From the NCBI GenBank assembly GCA_021325675.1, contig JAJTCM010000010.1:1-64000 (forward strand): a stretch of 64,000 nucleotides of DNA, read 5' to 3'. Positions 52,723 to 62,141 of the stretch are shown here, piece after piece (the stretch's first letter is position 1; each line of letters starts with the position of its first letter). This DNA comes from Crocinitomicaceae bacterium (GTDB lineage: Bacteria > Bacteroidota > Bacteroidia > Flavobacteriales_D > Crocinitomicaceae). A model generated the notes under the pieces. The model made no database searches. It had not been told where the DNA came from and worked only from the letters and a program-made list of their open reading frames with translations. The position numbers were made by a program, and so were the translations under genes.

Positions 52723-53423
52723 TCTAAAATTAAACGTTGTTCGCGGTTATCCAAAAGGGTTTTACCTTGGATCCGTTCCAGGAAAACGTCCCGGATCAGC
52801 AGGTTGGTCTGGATCACCTCGAGCTTATCCCTGAAAAAATTGGCATTGTCCCCGCCATTCAACAGGTAATCATTCGTTAAAAGCCAAAAATCGCCCTCAG
52901 GCCACGCTTTTTTGTCCCGGTCGAGCAGTTTTCCTTTTTCAATGTAAAAGCCGCTGAAAGGGTGCCCTCCGGCTTTCAGGATCCAATTCTTCATTTCTTC
53001 CGCTGTTTCAGCTTTCAGTTTCACGTAAACCAGGTAATTATCGAAGGGCAAAAGCTTATAAACATCTCCCAGCGAAATATCTCCTTTATTGAGCGTTGAG
53101 CGCAAGCCTCCCCAATTCAGCAGGCAAACGGCATTGGAAGGCCCGCCGGCAATGGGTTGTGAAACGAGATAGTCCGTCACCAGGTTTCCCAGGTTTCCGT
53201 TCACGCGGTCGTTGATGAAATTCACTTCTGCAACAGCAACTTTTTGGCTCATTTCCACATCCAGCTGCAGCTTGTAAGGTGAAACCACCGAATCAACGGC
53301 GTTCGCGCTTCTCTGCTCCGTTTTTACCGGAATGCTTTTGGCCGTTACCGACCGGTTTAATACAAAAGAGCAGGCCGTTAGACCTGCTCCAATGAAAAGA
53401 AATATGCTATTTCTAAAAAACAT
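52719..53423 (-). CDS. Lipoprotein with 5'-nucleotidase C-terminal domain (substrate-binding half)
   Basis: 234 aa. Export signal with lipobox LTAC (FIGAGLTACSF), so it is lipid-anchored. The mature part matches the UshA C-terminal domain: GNLGNLVTDYLV, VCLLNWGGLRSTLNKGDISLGD, LLPFDNYLVYVKL, and NDYLLNGGDNANFF, where the conserved N-x-GG and Phe stack on the base. It lacks a metallophosphatase core. Coupled to the catalytic half by a 4-base overlap and 2 bp after the nuclease gene stop. Splitting one enzyme into a lipoprotein and a Tat protein places binding and catalysis on separate chains. Confidence 0.9.
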   Translation of the reverse strand: MFFRNSIFLFIGAGLTACSFVLNRSVTAKSIPVKTEQRSANAVDSVVSPYKLQLDVEMSQKVAVAEVNFINDRVNGNLGNLVTDYLVSQPIAGGPSNAVCLLNWGGLRSTLNKGDISLGDVYKLLPFDNYLVYVKLKAETAEEMKNWILKAGGHPFSGFYIEKGKLLDRDKKAWPEGDFWLLTNDYLLNGGDNANFFRDKLEVIQTNLLIRDVFLERIQGKTLLDNREQRLILE

Positions 53424-53425
53424 CT

Positions 53426-55699
53426 TTATTCAACAACAAATTTTGTTTGTACGGAACCGAGCGGTGTGTTCACCGTTACGATATAAGTTCCGGCTTTGAA
53501 TTCACTTGTGTTCAATGTTTCGTATTTGCTGTTCAATCCTTTCTTGCGAACGATTTCACGTCCCTGCAAATCGAGGATTGTAAAGTCTTTGATTTCTGTT
53601 CCGTTTACCTGGAGGTAGATCACGTCTTTAGCAGGGTTCGGGAAAACAACTACACTTTTTTCGTCCAGTTTCAATGTTTTCTCACCCAAAGTACAGGCGT
53701 CAACATTGTAAGTCATAGTTGCGAAATCGATGAAGCATACGAAATCTGCACTATCAATGAACGGGTTACGGTTGTTCTGGTTGTTGAACATCAGCTCGTG
53801 ACGTGCAATTTCATAATTATCCGGCGTGTCGGCAAAATGCCATTCTTTCAAAATCATCTGGTCCTGGCCGCTCGGCAAAACCCAGCTCTCTCCGCCGATA
53901 CCGTTGTATGCTACACACATGTAGAACATAGCACGGGCAGCATTTCCTTTCTGCTTAGCTCTCGGCTCGTAGCACATTTGACCGTCATCATCCAAACCAA
54001 CTGTACCTTCCAGGTAGTTGAACAAAACTGTTCCGGTAACTTCATCCATCGGCAGGTTGCTGCGCGGTGTGTTTGCCTGCTGCAGGTTTGTAGGGTACAG
54101 GTTATGCTGGTCAGCATATTCCGGCAAAGTAGAAGCATCGAAAGTCGGCATCCAGGAATGCGCAAAGCTGTGCTCGCGGCTGTAACCGATAGTCGACCAG
54201 TCGAACGGGTCCGTAAACACCTTGTTCTCACCGGAGTAAGCACACGTAACGTAAGATTGTCCGTCAGTTGTATCTTTCACTTCAAAATTTTGCATTACTG
54301 TGGATTTGTAAGCCGCGTAAGTTACAACTGTGTGCGGGTTAACTTTAGCTGTCAGCTCAGTAATCAATGTAGGCTCAGCAGATGTGATCCCTGCATAATA
54401 TGAACCAACGTTTGAACCTGCGGAAGTAACGTTGCCTGTCAAAGGAGCCGTTGTCAGGTAATTTTCAAAACCGGCAGGGCCATTGTAAGGATAAATAGCA
54501 AAGTAATAGGTTTGGTTAGCGATTACGCCACGCGGAACAATTGCTGTTGCAACGCCTGAAGCAGCTACTTTGGAAGTACCGATGTAATCACCGCGCATGT
54601 AGTTCGTTCCGTCAACCGGAAGATCTGTTGGCGCTGATCCGTTTTTCCACAATACGAGGTATTTTTCAGCAGATGGGACACCGTCAAAGTTGAGGGTAAA
54701 AGTCCACGCTTTCTCGTTGGAGAAATCAAGGTTTGTTGCACTTGCCATTGGCTCATCCGCCAGGCCGTCAACTCCCACAGCGCTCAGGTTGATCATGTAT
54801 GGGTTTTCATCCGCATCATCGGAAGCGATTTCAATCACTGCTGAGCGGGAACCGTTTCCGTTTGGTGTATACAAAATATTGAAAGTAGCTGAAGAACCAC
54901 CGGCGATAGACAAAGTTGTCAGGTCAGTTCCGAAATCAGCTGCATCCGTACCGCTGAAAACAGCGCCTGTAACGCTCAATGTCCCTACTCCGTAGTTTTG
55001 TACGGTAACAGTTGTGCTCGTCGCATTTCCAACAACGTAAGTTCCGTTTGTCAGGATCGTATTCCCGCCAATGGTTACGTTGATCTCCTGCTGCGGTGCA
55101 ACATAAGTAACAACGTCGTTCAGGTCACGCGGCAAGATCTGGTAATTTGTCTGAAACTGTCCTACCAAACCGGTAACACTTACCGGACCGGTCGGGATCG
55201 CTGTTCCAACGAGGTTTGTACCTGTTGTGACACGCAGCTGAAGCGTATTTGTCCCGTCAGTAAGGTTGTAGTTTGTATTCGCAACAAAAGACCCTGTTTC
55301 AACGAAAGTTACGTTTTCAATCTTGATCAGGCGTGCTTCAATTGATTCGTTCACCAAAGTGATCGGAACAGCCGGTGCAACCGGGATCCCAACGTTTTGA
55401 ATGTTCTGGTGCGAGTTTACCGGGGAAATTTCCAGCAAGCCGTTAAAATCCATCAAAACACCCGTTACGCTGATAGAGTCACCCCTTCCAACGCCGGACA
55501 AAGAGCTTCCGTAAGCAGCAATAGCGCCGGTAGCATCTTGTAAATAACGGATCGAGCCAAGCTCAGACCCATTGGTAGCAACCCCTCTAACTGTCACTGT
55601 CTGTCCGATAGCGAAGTTATTTCTTGCATCGAGGATATCGTCCTGCGCATAAAAACAGGAAGACAGCAATGCAAATCCGATTAAAATTTTATTTTTCAT
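53426..55699 (-). CDS. Secreted endonuclease I with OB-fold, choice-of-anchor D and T9SS domains
   Basis: 757 aa. Signal peptide to SCFYAQ. Residues 22-200 are an OB-like DUF5689 region (ARNNFAIGQTVTVRGVATNG, YLQDATGAIAAY). Residues 205-310 are a choice-of-anchor D beta-sandwich (SGTDAADFGTDLTTLSIAGG). An FN3-like segment follows. About 430-680 is endonuclease I: the active-site YSREHSFAHSWMP, ADQHNLYPTN, ARAMFYMCVAYNG, and NNQNNRNPFIDSADFV, the NucM/EndA signature that binds Mg and cuts DNA or RNA without sequence preference. The C-terminus VVFPNPAKDVIYLQ is a T9SS sorting domain. Located between a TonB receptor and the split 5'-nucleotidase, it probably degrades extracellular nucleic acid. 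Confidence 0.94.
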   Translation of the reverse strand: MKNKILIGFALLSSCFYAQDDILDARNNFAIGQTVTVRGVATNGSELGSIRYLQDATGAIAAYGSSLSGVGRGDSISVTGVLMDFNGLLEISPVNSHQNIQNVGIPVAPAVPITLVNESIEARLIKIENVTFVETGSFVANTNYNLTDGTNTLQLRVTTGTNLVGTAIPTGPVSVTGLVGQFQTNYQILPRDLNDVVTYVAPQQEINVTIGGNTILTNGTYVVGNATSTTVTVQNYGVGTLSVTGAVFSGTDAADFGTDLTTLSIAGGSSATFNILYTPNGNGSRSAVIEIASDDADENPYMINLSAVGVDGLADEPMASATNLDFSNEKAWTFTLNFDGVPSAEKYLVLWKNGSAPTDLPVDGTNYMRGDYIGTSKVAASGVATAIVPRGVIANQTYYFAIYPYNGPAGFENYLTTAPLTGNVTSAGSNVGSYYAGITSAEPTLITELTAKVNPHTVVTYAAYKSTVMQNFEVKDTTDGQSYVTCAYSGENKVFTDPFDWSTIGYSREHSFAHSWMPTFDASTLPEYADQHNLYPTNLQQANTPRSNLPMDEVTGTVLFNYLEGTVGLDDDGQMCYEPRAKQKGNAARAMFYMCVAYNGIGGESWVLPSGQDQMILKEWHFADTPDNYEIARHELMFNNQNNRNPFIDSADFVCFIDFATMTYNVDACTLGEKTLKLDEKSVVVFPNPAKDVIYLQVNGTEIKDFTILDLQGREIVRKKGLNSKYETLNTSEFKAGTYIVTVNTPLGSVQTKFVVE

Positions 55700-55716
55700 G
55701 TCTGTTTTATAATTTA

Positions 55717-58455
55717 TTAAAATTGAAAGGCAATCGACGCATTGTAGCGGATTCCCTGGCCCACCATTACAGAAGCGGACTGCGCATCAAAATTCTTTGG
55801 TAAATAAAAGTTATCTGTAGCATCTGTCAGGGTGAAGGAATTCAAAGCATTTGTAACACCACCGCTGAAGAATAATTCTGATTTTTCCATTTTGTACCTG
55901 TAGCCCGCAAAGAGGTTAAGCAAACCGTATCCCGGGAGCTTCCACGCATCATGGCCGGCATTTACACCGCTTAAGCTGAACGGGTCAAACTGGGCATAAT
56001 ACCTGTCGAAGTACATGTACTGCGCTTTCAGGTAGAAATTCTTGAATGCTTCGTAACGTACGGAAGCACTGTAAACAGATTGAGCGGCATCACCTACGTG
56101 AACTCCTTTCGCGTCGAAAGAAACCGTATCCTGGATATCCGGCACAAACACATCTTTAGCTGAGTTCCATCTCCAGTCACCGTAAGAGATCATGATGTCC
56201 CCCGAAAGCTTTTTACCGGCTTTCCAGGCAAAATCTACTTCCGCGCCGAGGTGGATTGCGTCCATACCGTTGATGTTGATCCGGATCGTAGAAGTTGGAT
56301 CTGTCGGGTCAGGAATAGCTAAACCGAATGGGAAAGGCTTGTTCACCCAGTTGGTAGCGTAACCGTTCACATTCATTCCGAAATTTTTGAAAGCAAAGGA
56401 ATAGCCGGCTTCAACTGCCATGATTTTTTCGTTCACTAATTCCTGGAAAAATTTGTTTTCATTGTTATCAACTACGTTGCTGAACATCGGTGTACGGGAA
56501 AGGTAACCCAGGTTCAAAAACACGTTGGAAGCTTCGTTGATCGTATAGCTCGCCCCTGTTTTGAACGTAAAGCCCGGAACCCATCTCCACTCCGTCTGGA
56601 AATACTCCAGTCCTTCGGAATTGCGGTCGTAAGTCTGTCCGTTGTAAGTAACCGTATCATTGTAACCGATCCGCAAAGTAGTATCTCCTAAATCCAGCAT
56701 TTTTTTCTGGAAATAATCAATCCCTTTGTAGCCGTTGTAAATTCCTGAAACGTTTACAAAAGTCGTCCAGCGCGTATTGGAATACTCTACTTGTCCGAAC
56801 ACTCCCGCCCATTGAACCAATCCGTCGCGGTGGTTTTCATAAGGTTTTGTAGCATCCGCCAGTTTGTCGCCCACACGCAGTATCGGTGAAGCCTGGTTTT
56901 GGTTGCTGGAGTTTACGTAATAGTCACCGCCAAGCAGGTTGTTGATTTCGCGGTAGTGTGTCCCTTTGTAGTTCCTGTAATCCAAACCTCCGGAGATATT
57001 CAGGTTTTTGGAATATTCATAGTTGAACTGGCCAAGATAACCTACCCAGAAGTGGTTGTTCACTGCTGAAGTAATAATCTGGTTGGACTTGTAATCAGTC
57101 GGGTGGTAAAAAACATCTACCGTCGACACCGTTTGTCCGAAAACAACCTGGCTTTGGTTATTCTGCTTGATCTGGTCCCAGTTGATAGTCCCATCTGCAT
57201 TACGCACAGCTGCACCGTAGTTGGAAAGTCGTGTTCCCCCACCGCGGCCGATAGAAGCGTAAGCAATATTTGAAATGGATAATTTTTTATTGACCTGCCA
57301 GAAATCTTTCAGTGTAATCTGTGGTTTCTGGTAGTAATTGGTGCGTTCGTTCAGGATGCGCTTTTTGCCGTCGTGCCCCGTAACATAGCCCCAATGCTCA
57401 TTGAAACGCATACCGCGGTCCATGATTGCCGCCGTATCAATTGTTACACCAAGCTCCTGCGCCCTTTCGCTGCTCCAGTACTGGATCGGCTGGTTGAATG
57501 AGCGCTGGCCGTGCTCCTGCGGTGCGGTAAATGCACTTAAGGACAGGAGGTGGTTTTTCATTTTCTTCTGAACTTTCGCATAGAGGAAGAAGCCTTCCGT
57601 TGGCGTACCGTCAACCCATCCGTTACCGCGCTTGTATGAACCTGATAATGTAACCCCAAAACCATTTTTCATCAAGCCGGAATTGTAAGATAAGGACGTA
57701 CGTGTAAACATGCCGGAAGCCAGTTCCTGCTTGAAGTTGAAACCTTTTTTACCGCCGATCCCCGCTGTGATAATATTCATCGTACCACCGATAGAAGGCA
57801 TCGCAATTTTGGTTGCGCCCAAACCACGCTGCAGCTGAACGTTAGCCGTGATCGCATCGAGACCGAACCAGTTGGACCAGTAAACCGCTCCGTTTTCCAT
57901 GTCGTTCACAGGAACCCCGTCGATCATCACCCCGATGTTGCGCTGGTCGAAACCACGCACCGTGATGCGGGAATCCCCGTCACCACCACCGGTCTGCGTT
58001 GCGTATACCCCGGGAGTGGAGTTGAGCAACATCGGCAAATCCCGGGAGCCGAGCTCTTCCTGGATACGCTTCGGATCGATTTTGGTTACTGCGATCGGTG
58101 TTTTACGATCAGTTACAATGTTACCGATTACTTTGATCTCTTCCAGCTCAAGGCTTCCTCCAAGGGTAATCTCTACCGTCAGGTTGGCGCCTTTCACGTC
58201 TACTTCTTTCACGATCGTGTCGAAGGAGATCATCGTTACCGTCAGCTGGTATTTTCCTTTTGGAACTTCCTGGAAAACCGCCAGACCGTCGATATCGGAC
58301 ATGGCTTTAAATTTATCGGACAAAATCACTTTTGCCCCGGAAACAGGCTGTTTCGTTCCGTAATCAGTTACTTTTACTGTCACCTGGCTATTTTGACCAA
58401 AGGAGAAAAAAGGCAAAAGGAACAGTAAAAAGACAAGATGCTTGCTCATATTCAT
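55717..58455 (-). CDS. TonB-dependent receptor of the nucleic-acid locus
   Basis: 912 aa. Signal peptide to FFSFGQ (the ATG at 58455 or 58449 may be used). A carboxypeptidase-regulatory-like domain spans 22-105 (TVKVTDYGTKQPVSGAKVIL, SDIDGLAVFQEVPKGKY). The plug (about 110-240) has DLPMLLNSTPGVYATQTGG, RITVRGFDQRNIGVMIDGVP and GGTMNIITAG. The barrel is rich in aromatic strands (FWVGYLGQFNYEYS, FNEHWGYVTGH) and ends with RYNASIAFQF, terminal Phe. No SusD gene is nearby. It is 17 bp before the nuclease gene on the same strand. The likely cargo is a nucleoside, nucleotide or oligonucleotide released by the nuclease (inference from neighbours). Confidence 0.92.
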   Translation of the reverse strand: MNMSKHLVFLLFLLPFFSFGQNSQVTVKVTDYGTKQPVSGAKVILSDKFKAMSDIDGLAVFQEVPKGKYQLTVTMISFDTIVKEVDVKGANLTVEITLGGSLELEEIKVIGNIVTDRKTPIAVTKIDPKRIQEELGSRDLPMLLNSTPGVYATQTGGGDGDSRITVRGFDQRNIGVMIDGVPVNDMENGAVYWSNWFGLDAITANVQLQRGLGATKIAMPSIGGTMNIITAGIGGKKGFNFKQELASGMFTRTSLSYNSGLMKNGFGVTLSGSYKRGNGWVDGTPTEGFFLYAKVQKKMKNHLLSLSAFTAPQEHGQRSFNQPIQYWSSERAQELGVTIDTAAIMDRGMRFNEHWGYVTGHDGKKRILNERTNYYQKPQITLKDFWQVNKKLSISNIAYASIGRGGGTRLSNYGAAVRNADGTINWDQIKQNNQSQVVFGQTVSTVDVFYHPTDYKSNQIITSAVNNHFWVGYLGQFNYEYSKNLNISGGLDYRNYKGTHYREINNLLGGDYYVNSSNQNQASPILRVGDKLADATKPYENHRDGLVQWAGVFGQVEYSNTRWTTFVNVSGIYNGYKGIDYFQKKMLDLGDTTLRIGYNDTVTYNGQTYDRNSEGLEYFQTEWRWVPGFTFKTGASYTINEASNVFLNLGYLSRTPMFSNVVDNNENKFFQELVNEKIMAVEAGYSFAFKNFGMNVNGYATNWVNKPFPFGLAIPDPTDPTSTIRININGMDAIHLGAEVDFAWKAGKKLSGDIMISYGDWRWNSAKDVFVPDIQDTVSFDAKGVHVGDAAQSVYSASVRYEAFKNFYLKAQYMYFDRYYAQFDPFSLSGVNAGHDAWKLPGYGLLNLFAGYRYKMEKSELFFSGGVTNALNSFTLTDATDNFYLPKNFDAQSASVMVGQGIRYNASIAFQF

Positions 58456-58462
58456 CGTGCAT

Positions 58463-58487
58463 AAAAAAGGTCGGATGAAACCGACCT
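58463..58487 (-). terminator. Intrinsic terminator or attenuator inside the nucleic-acid operon
   Basis: On the minus strand AGGTCGG, loop TTTCAT, CCGACCT and then T6 (58463-58468). It lies 21 bp after the lamin-tail gene stop and only 8 bp before the TonB receptor ATG. It should cut most transcripts after the first gene, leaving the receptor dependent on read-through. Confidence 0.85.
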
Positions 58488-58508
58488 GATTAAACAGAAA
58501 TATCTGAT

Positions 58509-59555
58509 TTATTTAACAATAACTCTTTTCGAAACGATACCGTCGCCCGTTTGTACTTTCATGATGTACACACCAGGAAGGTCGGTAATTCTCACGTTCG
58601 CTTCGGTAGCGTTGAACTTTTGGTTTTTCACCACTTGTCCAAGGCTGTTGAAAATTGTAATAGCTTCCACTCCTGAAGCAGCTTCAACTGTAAACACACC
58701 ATTTGTGGATGGGTTCGGGTAAACAGCAAATGCAGCTTTTACTTCTTTCGCAATCTCGTTAACCGCAGCATCGCCGCACTCGCAAGCATGACCTCCTAAA
58801 GTAAACCAGTTTCCGAAAAGGATAGCGTTACCGTTACCGGAAACCAGCGTATCGCCGTTTTCGTCAAACAGGTAAGTTACCGCAGGGATTGTATCATACT
58901 CAAGCATTGGGTCGAAGAAAGAAATGTTCAGGTTAGTCACCCCTTTTTTCACGGTAGACTTTCTGATCATAGAGTGGTCAATTGTTACAACAGTACCCAT
59001 ATTGTTATTGTATGGGAAAGATGTTGACCATCCTGTGCCAGGGCCCGGGTCTTCACCTACTTTACCGAAAATATCAACGATTGTCAAAGCCGGTGTAATG
59101 GAAGTCAGGGTTGTTGTCCCTGCTTGTCCGGCGATGCTTCCCTGGAACAGGATAACGGCATCGTTACCATTCCAGTAGAAAGAGTTGCTTGTGTTATAGT
59201 TTGGTGCAAAGAAACCGTCAGCTCTTACCTGCAGTGAATCCCAAATCGGGGCTTCCTGTCCGGTACCATTCGGGTCTCTTTTATCCAGAACAGCTACAAA
59301 TACGCTGTGCGGGGCAACAGTTCCGGACAATTGAACGGCGTTTGCAACCGTTACAGCACCGATTGAGCTACCGTTAGATGCACGTGCAACAACATAAGCG
59401 CTCAGGTCAACTGTCGCGTTTGTCGGGTTGTAAATTTCAAGCGCCTTGTTGTTTGACCAGCCTTCTACGTACTCCGAGATAAAAATCTTGGAGCAGTCCT
59501 GTGCGAAACCGGCGCCAAATGTGAATAAACTAACAAAAAGTAATACTTTTTTCAT
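58509..59555 (-). CDS. Secreted lamin-tail-domain protein with T9SS sorting domain
   Basis: 348 aa. Signal peptide to GAGFAQ. The lamin tail domain starts at once: CSKIFISEYVEGWSNNKALE, IYNPTNATVDLSAYVV, PHSVFVAVLD, and NDAVILFQG around residues 20-150; this Ig-like fold is common beside secreted nucleases and phosphatases. A second beta domain reaches about 270, with ACECGD as a Cys motif. The C-terminus AFAVYPNPSTNGVFTVEA, ending GVYIMKVQTG and SKRVIVK, is a type A sorting domain. First gene of the minus-strand locus; the terminator directly after it suggests it is made in excess of the rest. Probable role: binding DNA or tethering the complex (inference). Confidence 0.92.
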   Translation of the reverse strand: MKKVLLFVSLFTFGAGFAQDCSKIFISEYVEGWSNNKALEIYNPTNATVDLSAYVVARASNGSSIGAVTVANAVQLSGTVAPHSVFVAVLDKRDPNGTGQEAPIWDSLQVRADGFFAPNYNTSNSFYWNGNDAVILFQGSIAGQAGTTTLTSITPALTIVDIFGKVGEDPGPGTGWSTSFPYNNNMGTVVTIDHSMIRKSTVKKGVTNLNISFFDPMLEYDTIPAVTYLFDENGDTLVSGNGNAILFGNWFTLGGHACECGDAAVNEIAKEVKAAFAVYPNPSTNGVFTVEAASGVEAITIFNSLGQVVKNQKFNATEANVRITDLPGVYIMKVQTGDGIVSKRVIVK

Positions 59556-59837
59556 ACAAAAATAATTATGGGGTTAAATATTATACTTAATTAAAATCCA
59601 ATAACGAAAAAACCTCCCGAAGGGTTTGTAAGATTATCAATTTAGTTAGACTACTTTTTTGATGGTTTCAAATTGAGGATCCAATTATCAAGGAGATCAC
59701 CAAAAAGCTTGAGCAAATTTACAAATAAAAATTTAAAGCATATGATTTTTATGTTAACAATTTGTAATCTTTTTACACAAGCGGTAAATCCGGTATAATT
59801 TTAATTGCATAATTTTAGCACAAAATTCAAATTCACC
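59556..59837. other. Divergent intergenic region with promoters
   Basis: 282 bp between the lamin-tail gene (minus) and the DPP IV gene (plus). On the minus strand TAAATTTG (59714-59721) is a good -7 box for the nucleic-acid locus, giving a leader of about 150 nt; a TTTG partner is not exact. No clear plus-strand consensus was found. A short hairpin CCTCCCGAAGGG-like patch lies at about 59611-59622. Confidence 0.45.
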
Positions 59838-62024
59838 ATGTTAACACAAAGAATCTTATGGACAGCCCTTATTTTGGTGTCCTTTTTTTCCTTCGGACAG
59901 GAAAACCCAACCGATCTGAGCGTCGAAAAAATCTGGAAGAAATACGAGTTCTATCCAAAAAGCTTTCCCGGCTTCTACAGCATGAACGACGGCGAGCATT
60001 TTACCCGCATCAGCCAGGACGAAAAAAGCTTCAGCATAACGAAACATGCTTTCACCAATTACAATGGCGGCGGCGAAGTAATCGTTAAGCGTGAAGACCT
60101 GCTTTACAAGGGCCAGTTTATCGGTGTGGAGGAATATTCCTTCAACGGGGACGAAAGCAAAATGCTCATTACCACCAATATGGAAGGAATTTACCGCCGC
60201 AGCTATGTCGCGGATTTCTTTATCCTGGATTTGAAGACCAAAAAACTAACGATCCTCGACGATAAGCACGAGCGTAAAACCCTGGCGTCTTTCTCGCCGG
60301 ACGGTACCAAAATCGCTTATGTTTCTGAAAACAACCTTTTTGTAAAGGACCTCGCTACAGAAAAAATCACACAAATAACCACTGACGGCAAGCAAAACGA
60401 AATCATCAATGGAACAACCGACTGGGTTTACGAAGAGGAATTTGCTATCACGAAAGGCTTCGACTGGTCACCTGACAGCAAGCAGATTGCTTACCTGAAA
60501 TTTGATGAACGGTTTGTAAAAGAATTCCAGATGGCTTTTTACGGAGAGCTCTACCCGATGCAGTATAAATTCAAATACCCGAAAGCGGGCGAGGACAATT
60601 CCAAAGTAACAGCTTACATTTATAGCATCAGCGGCAAAAAGTCCAATGCGATCCCGCTCGGTGAATACGAATACATTCCACGGCTCAAATGGGCGCCGGT
60701 ACAAAACCACCTCGTCATCCAGACACTCAACCGTCACCAGAACCATGTGAAGTACCACCTGGTTGATGCAACAGCTAAAGCAGTGACCTCCAAAGTGATT
60801 TTCGAGGAAAAATCGGACGCTTACGTAGAGATTGATGATAACTTATTGATCCTGAAAGACGGAAAATCCCTGCTCCGCACCAGTGAATCCTCGGGCTACA
60901 ACCAGGTCCAGCAGGTGTTTTTCAACGGAGAAAGCAAGGCCGTTACTTCCGGAAATTTCGACATCATCGAGTTCCTCGGGATCGACGAGAGCACTAATAC
61001 TATTTTTTACACTGCCGCCGAAAAAGGCCCGATCTACAAAGGGATTTACAAAATCAAGCTCGACGGAAGCGGAAAACAGGCTATCAGCAAGGAAACCGGC
61101 TACAACAACGCCGAGTTTTCAGAAGGTATGAAATATTTCATGAAAACTTCTTCCGATGCGAACACACCGGCAAGATATAGCCTGTGCAACAGCAACGGGG
61201 ATGAGCTTGCAGTACTTGAAAGCAATGAAAAGCTGATCAAAAGAATGAAGGAATATCCTTTGGCCCAGAAAGAATTTATGGAAATCCAGGGCGCTGACGG
61301 GAAACTGAACGCCTGGATGATTAAGCCGGCCAACTTCGACCCGAAGAAAAAATACCCGGTTTACATCAATATTTACGGAGGCCCGGGATCAAACACCGTA
61401 ACCGATGATTTTGACGGAAACGATTACTTCTATCACCAATTGCTGGCACAAAAAGGCTATATTGTATTCAGCGTTGACCCGCGCGGAACGATGTACCGTG
61501 GTGCGAAATTCAAAAAATCGACCTACCTCCAGCTCGGGAAGCTCGAAACGGAAGATTTCATTGCCGTAGCCAAAGAATTACAGAAGCTTCCTTATGTTGA
61601 CGGTTCCCGCATAGGAATCCAAGGATGGAGCTACGGGGGGTACATGACTTCTCTTGCGATGACAAAAGGAGCGGATATTTTCAAGATGGGAATTGCCGTT
61701 GCACCGGTTACCAACTGGAGATACTACGACAACATCTACACGGAACGCTTCATGCGCACACCGCAGGAAAATGCTTCAGGATACGATGAAAATTCACCAA
61801 TTAATTTCGTAAAGAACATGAAAGGAAAATACTTTATCATTCATGGTTCAGGCGACGATAACGTACACTACCAGAACACAATGGAGATGATCAATACGCT
61901 TACGGAGGCCAACGTTCAGTTCGACATGTTCATTTACCCGAACAAAAACCACGGAATTTACGGCGGAAACACACGCAACCATTTGTTTAATATGATGTTA
62001 AAATACACCCTGGAAAATTTATAA
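59838..62024 (+). CDS. Dipeptidyl peptidase IV (S9B serine peptidase)
   Basis: 728 aa from the ATG at 59838 (MLTQRILWTALILVSFFSFG, a signal peptide); an ATG 11 codons upstream is rejected. An eight-bladed N-terminal propeller spans 40-480 and carries the Glu pair that fixes the substrate N-terminus (DWVYEEEFAI, Glu199-201). The catalytic alpha/beta-hydrolase domain has YGGPGSNTV, the nucleophile elbow GWSYGGYMT with Ser598, Asp673 in HGSGDDNVHYQN, and His705 in NKNHGIYGG. It removes X-Pro or X-Ala dipeptides from peptides in the periplasm and feeds peptide use. It is not linked in sequence to the citrate synthase gene except by 117 bp spacing. Confidence 0.95.
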   Translation: MLTQRILWTALILVSFFSFGQENPTDLSVEKIWKKYEFYPKSFPGFYSMNDGEHFTRISQDEKSFSITKHAFTNYNGGGEVIVKREDLLYKGQFIGVEEYSFNGDESKMLITTNMEGIYRRSYVADFFILDLKTKKLTILDDKHERKTLASFSPDGTKIAYVSENNLFVKDLATEKITQITTDGKQNEIINGTTDWVYEEEFAITKGFDWSPDSKQIAYLKFDERFVKEFQMAFYGELYPMQYKFKYPKAGEDNSKVTAYIYSISGKKSNAIPLGEYEYIPRLKWAPVQNHLVIQTLNRHQNHVKYHLVDATAKAVTSKVIFEEKSDAYVEIDDNLLILKDGKSLLRTSESSGYNQVQQVFFNGESKAVTSGNFDIIEFLGIDESTNTIFYTAAEKGPIYKGIYKIKLDGSGKQAISKETGYNNAEFSEGMKYFMKTSSDANTPARYSLCNSNGDELAVLESNEKLIKRMKEYPLAQKEFMEIQGADGKLNAWMIKPANFDPKKKYPVYINIYGGPGSNTVTDDFDGNDYFYHQLLAQKGYIVFSVDPRGTMYRGAKFKKSTYLQLGKLETEDFIAVAKELQKLPYVDGSRIGIQGWSYGGYMTSLAMTKGADIFKMGIAVAPVTNWRYYDNIYTERFMRTPQENASGYDENSPINFVKNMKGKYFIIHGSGDDNVHYQNTMEMINTLTEANVQFDMFIYPNKNHGIYGGNTRNHLFNMMLKYTLENL

Positions 62025-62080
62025 TTAACAGGGCTGGCATTAGCTGTTTAAGAACGAACAAAATATTTTAACAAAAATGT

Positions 62081-62110
62081 TTTGAATCTAATTTTCTTTC
62101 ATTACTTTTA
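62081..62110 (+). promoter_or_regulatory. Probable promoter of citrate synthase
   Basis: TTTG (62081-62084), 18 bases, then TACTTTTA (62103-62110, one base off TAnnTTTG). It lies 32 bp before the gltA ATG. Confidence 0.5.
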
Positions 62111-62141
62111 ATGCCGTTAAATAAAATGTAATTGTGTTAAA

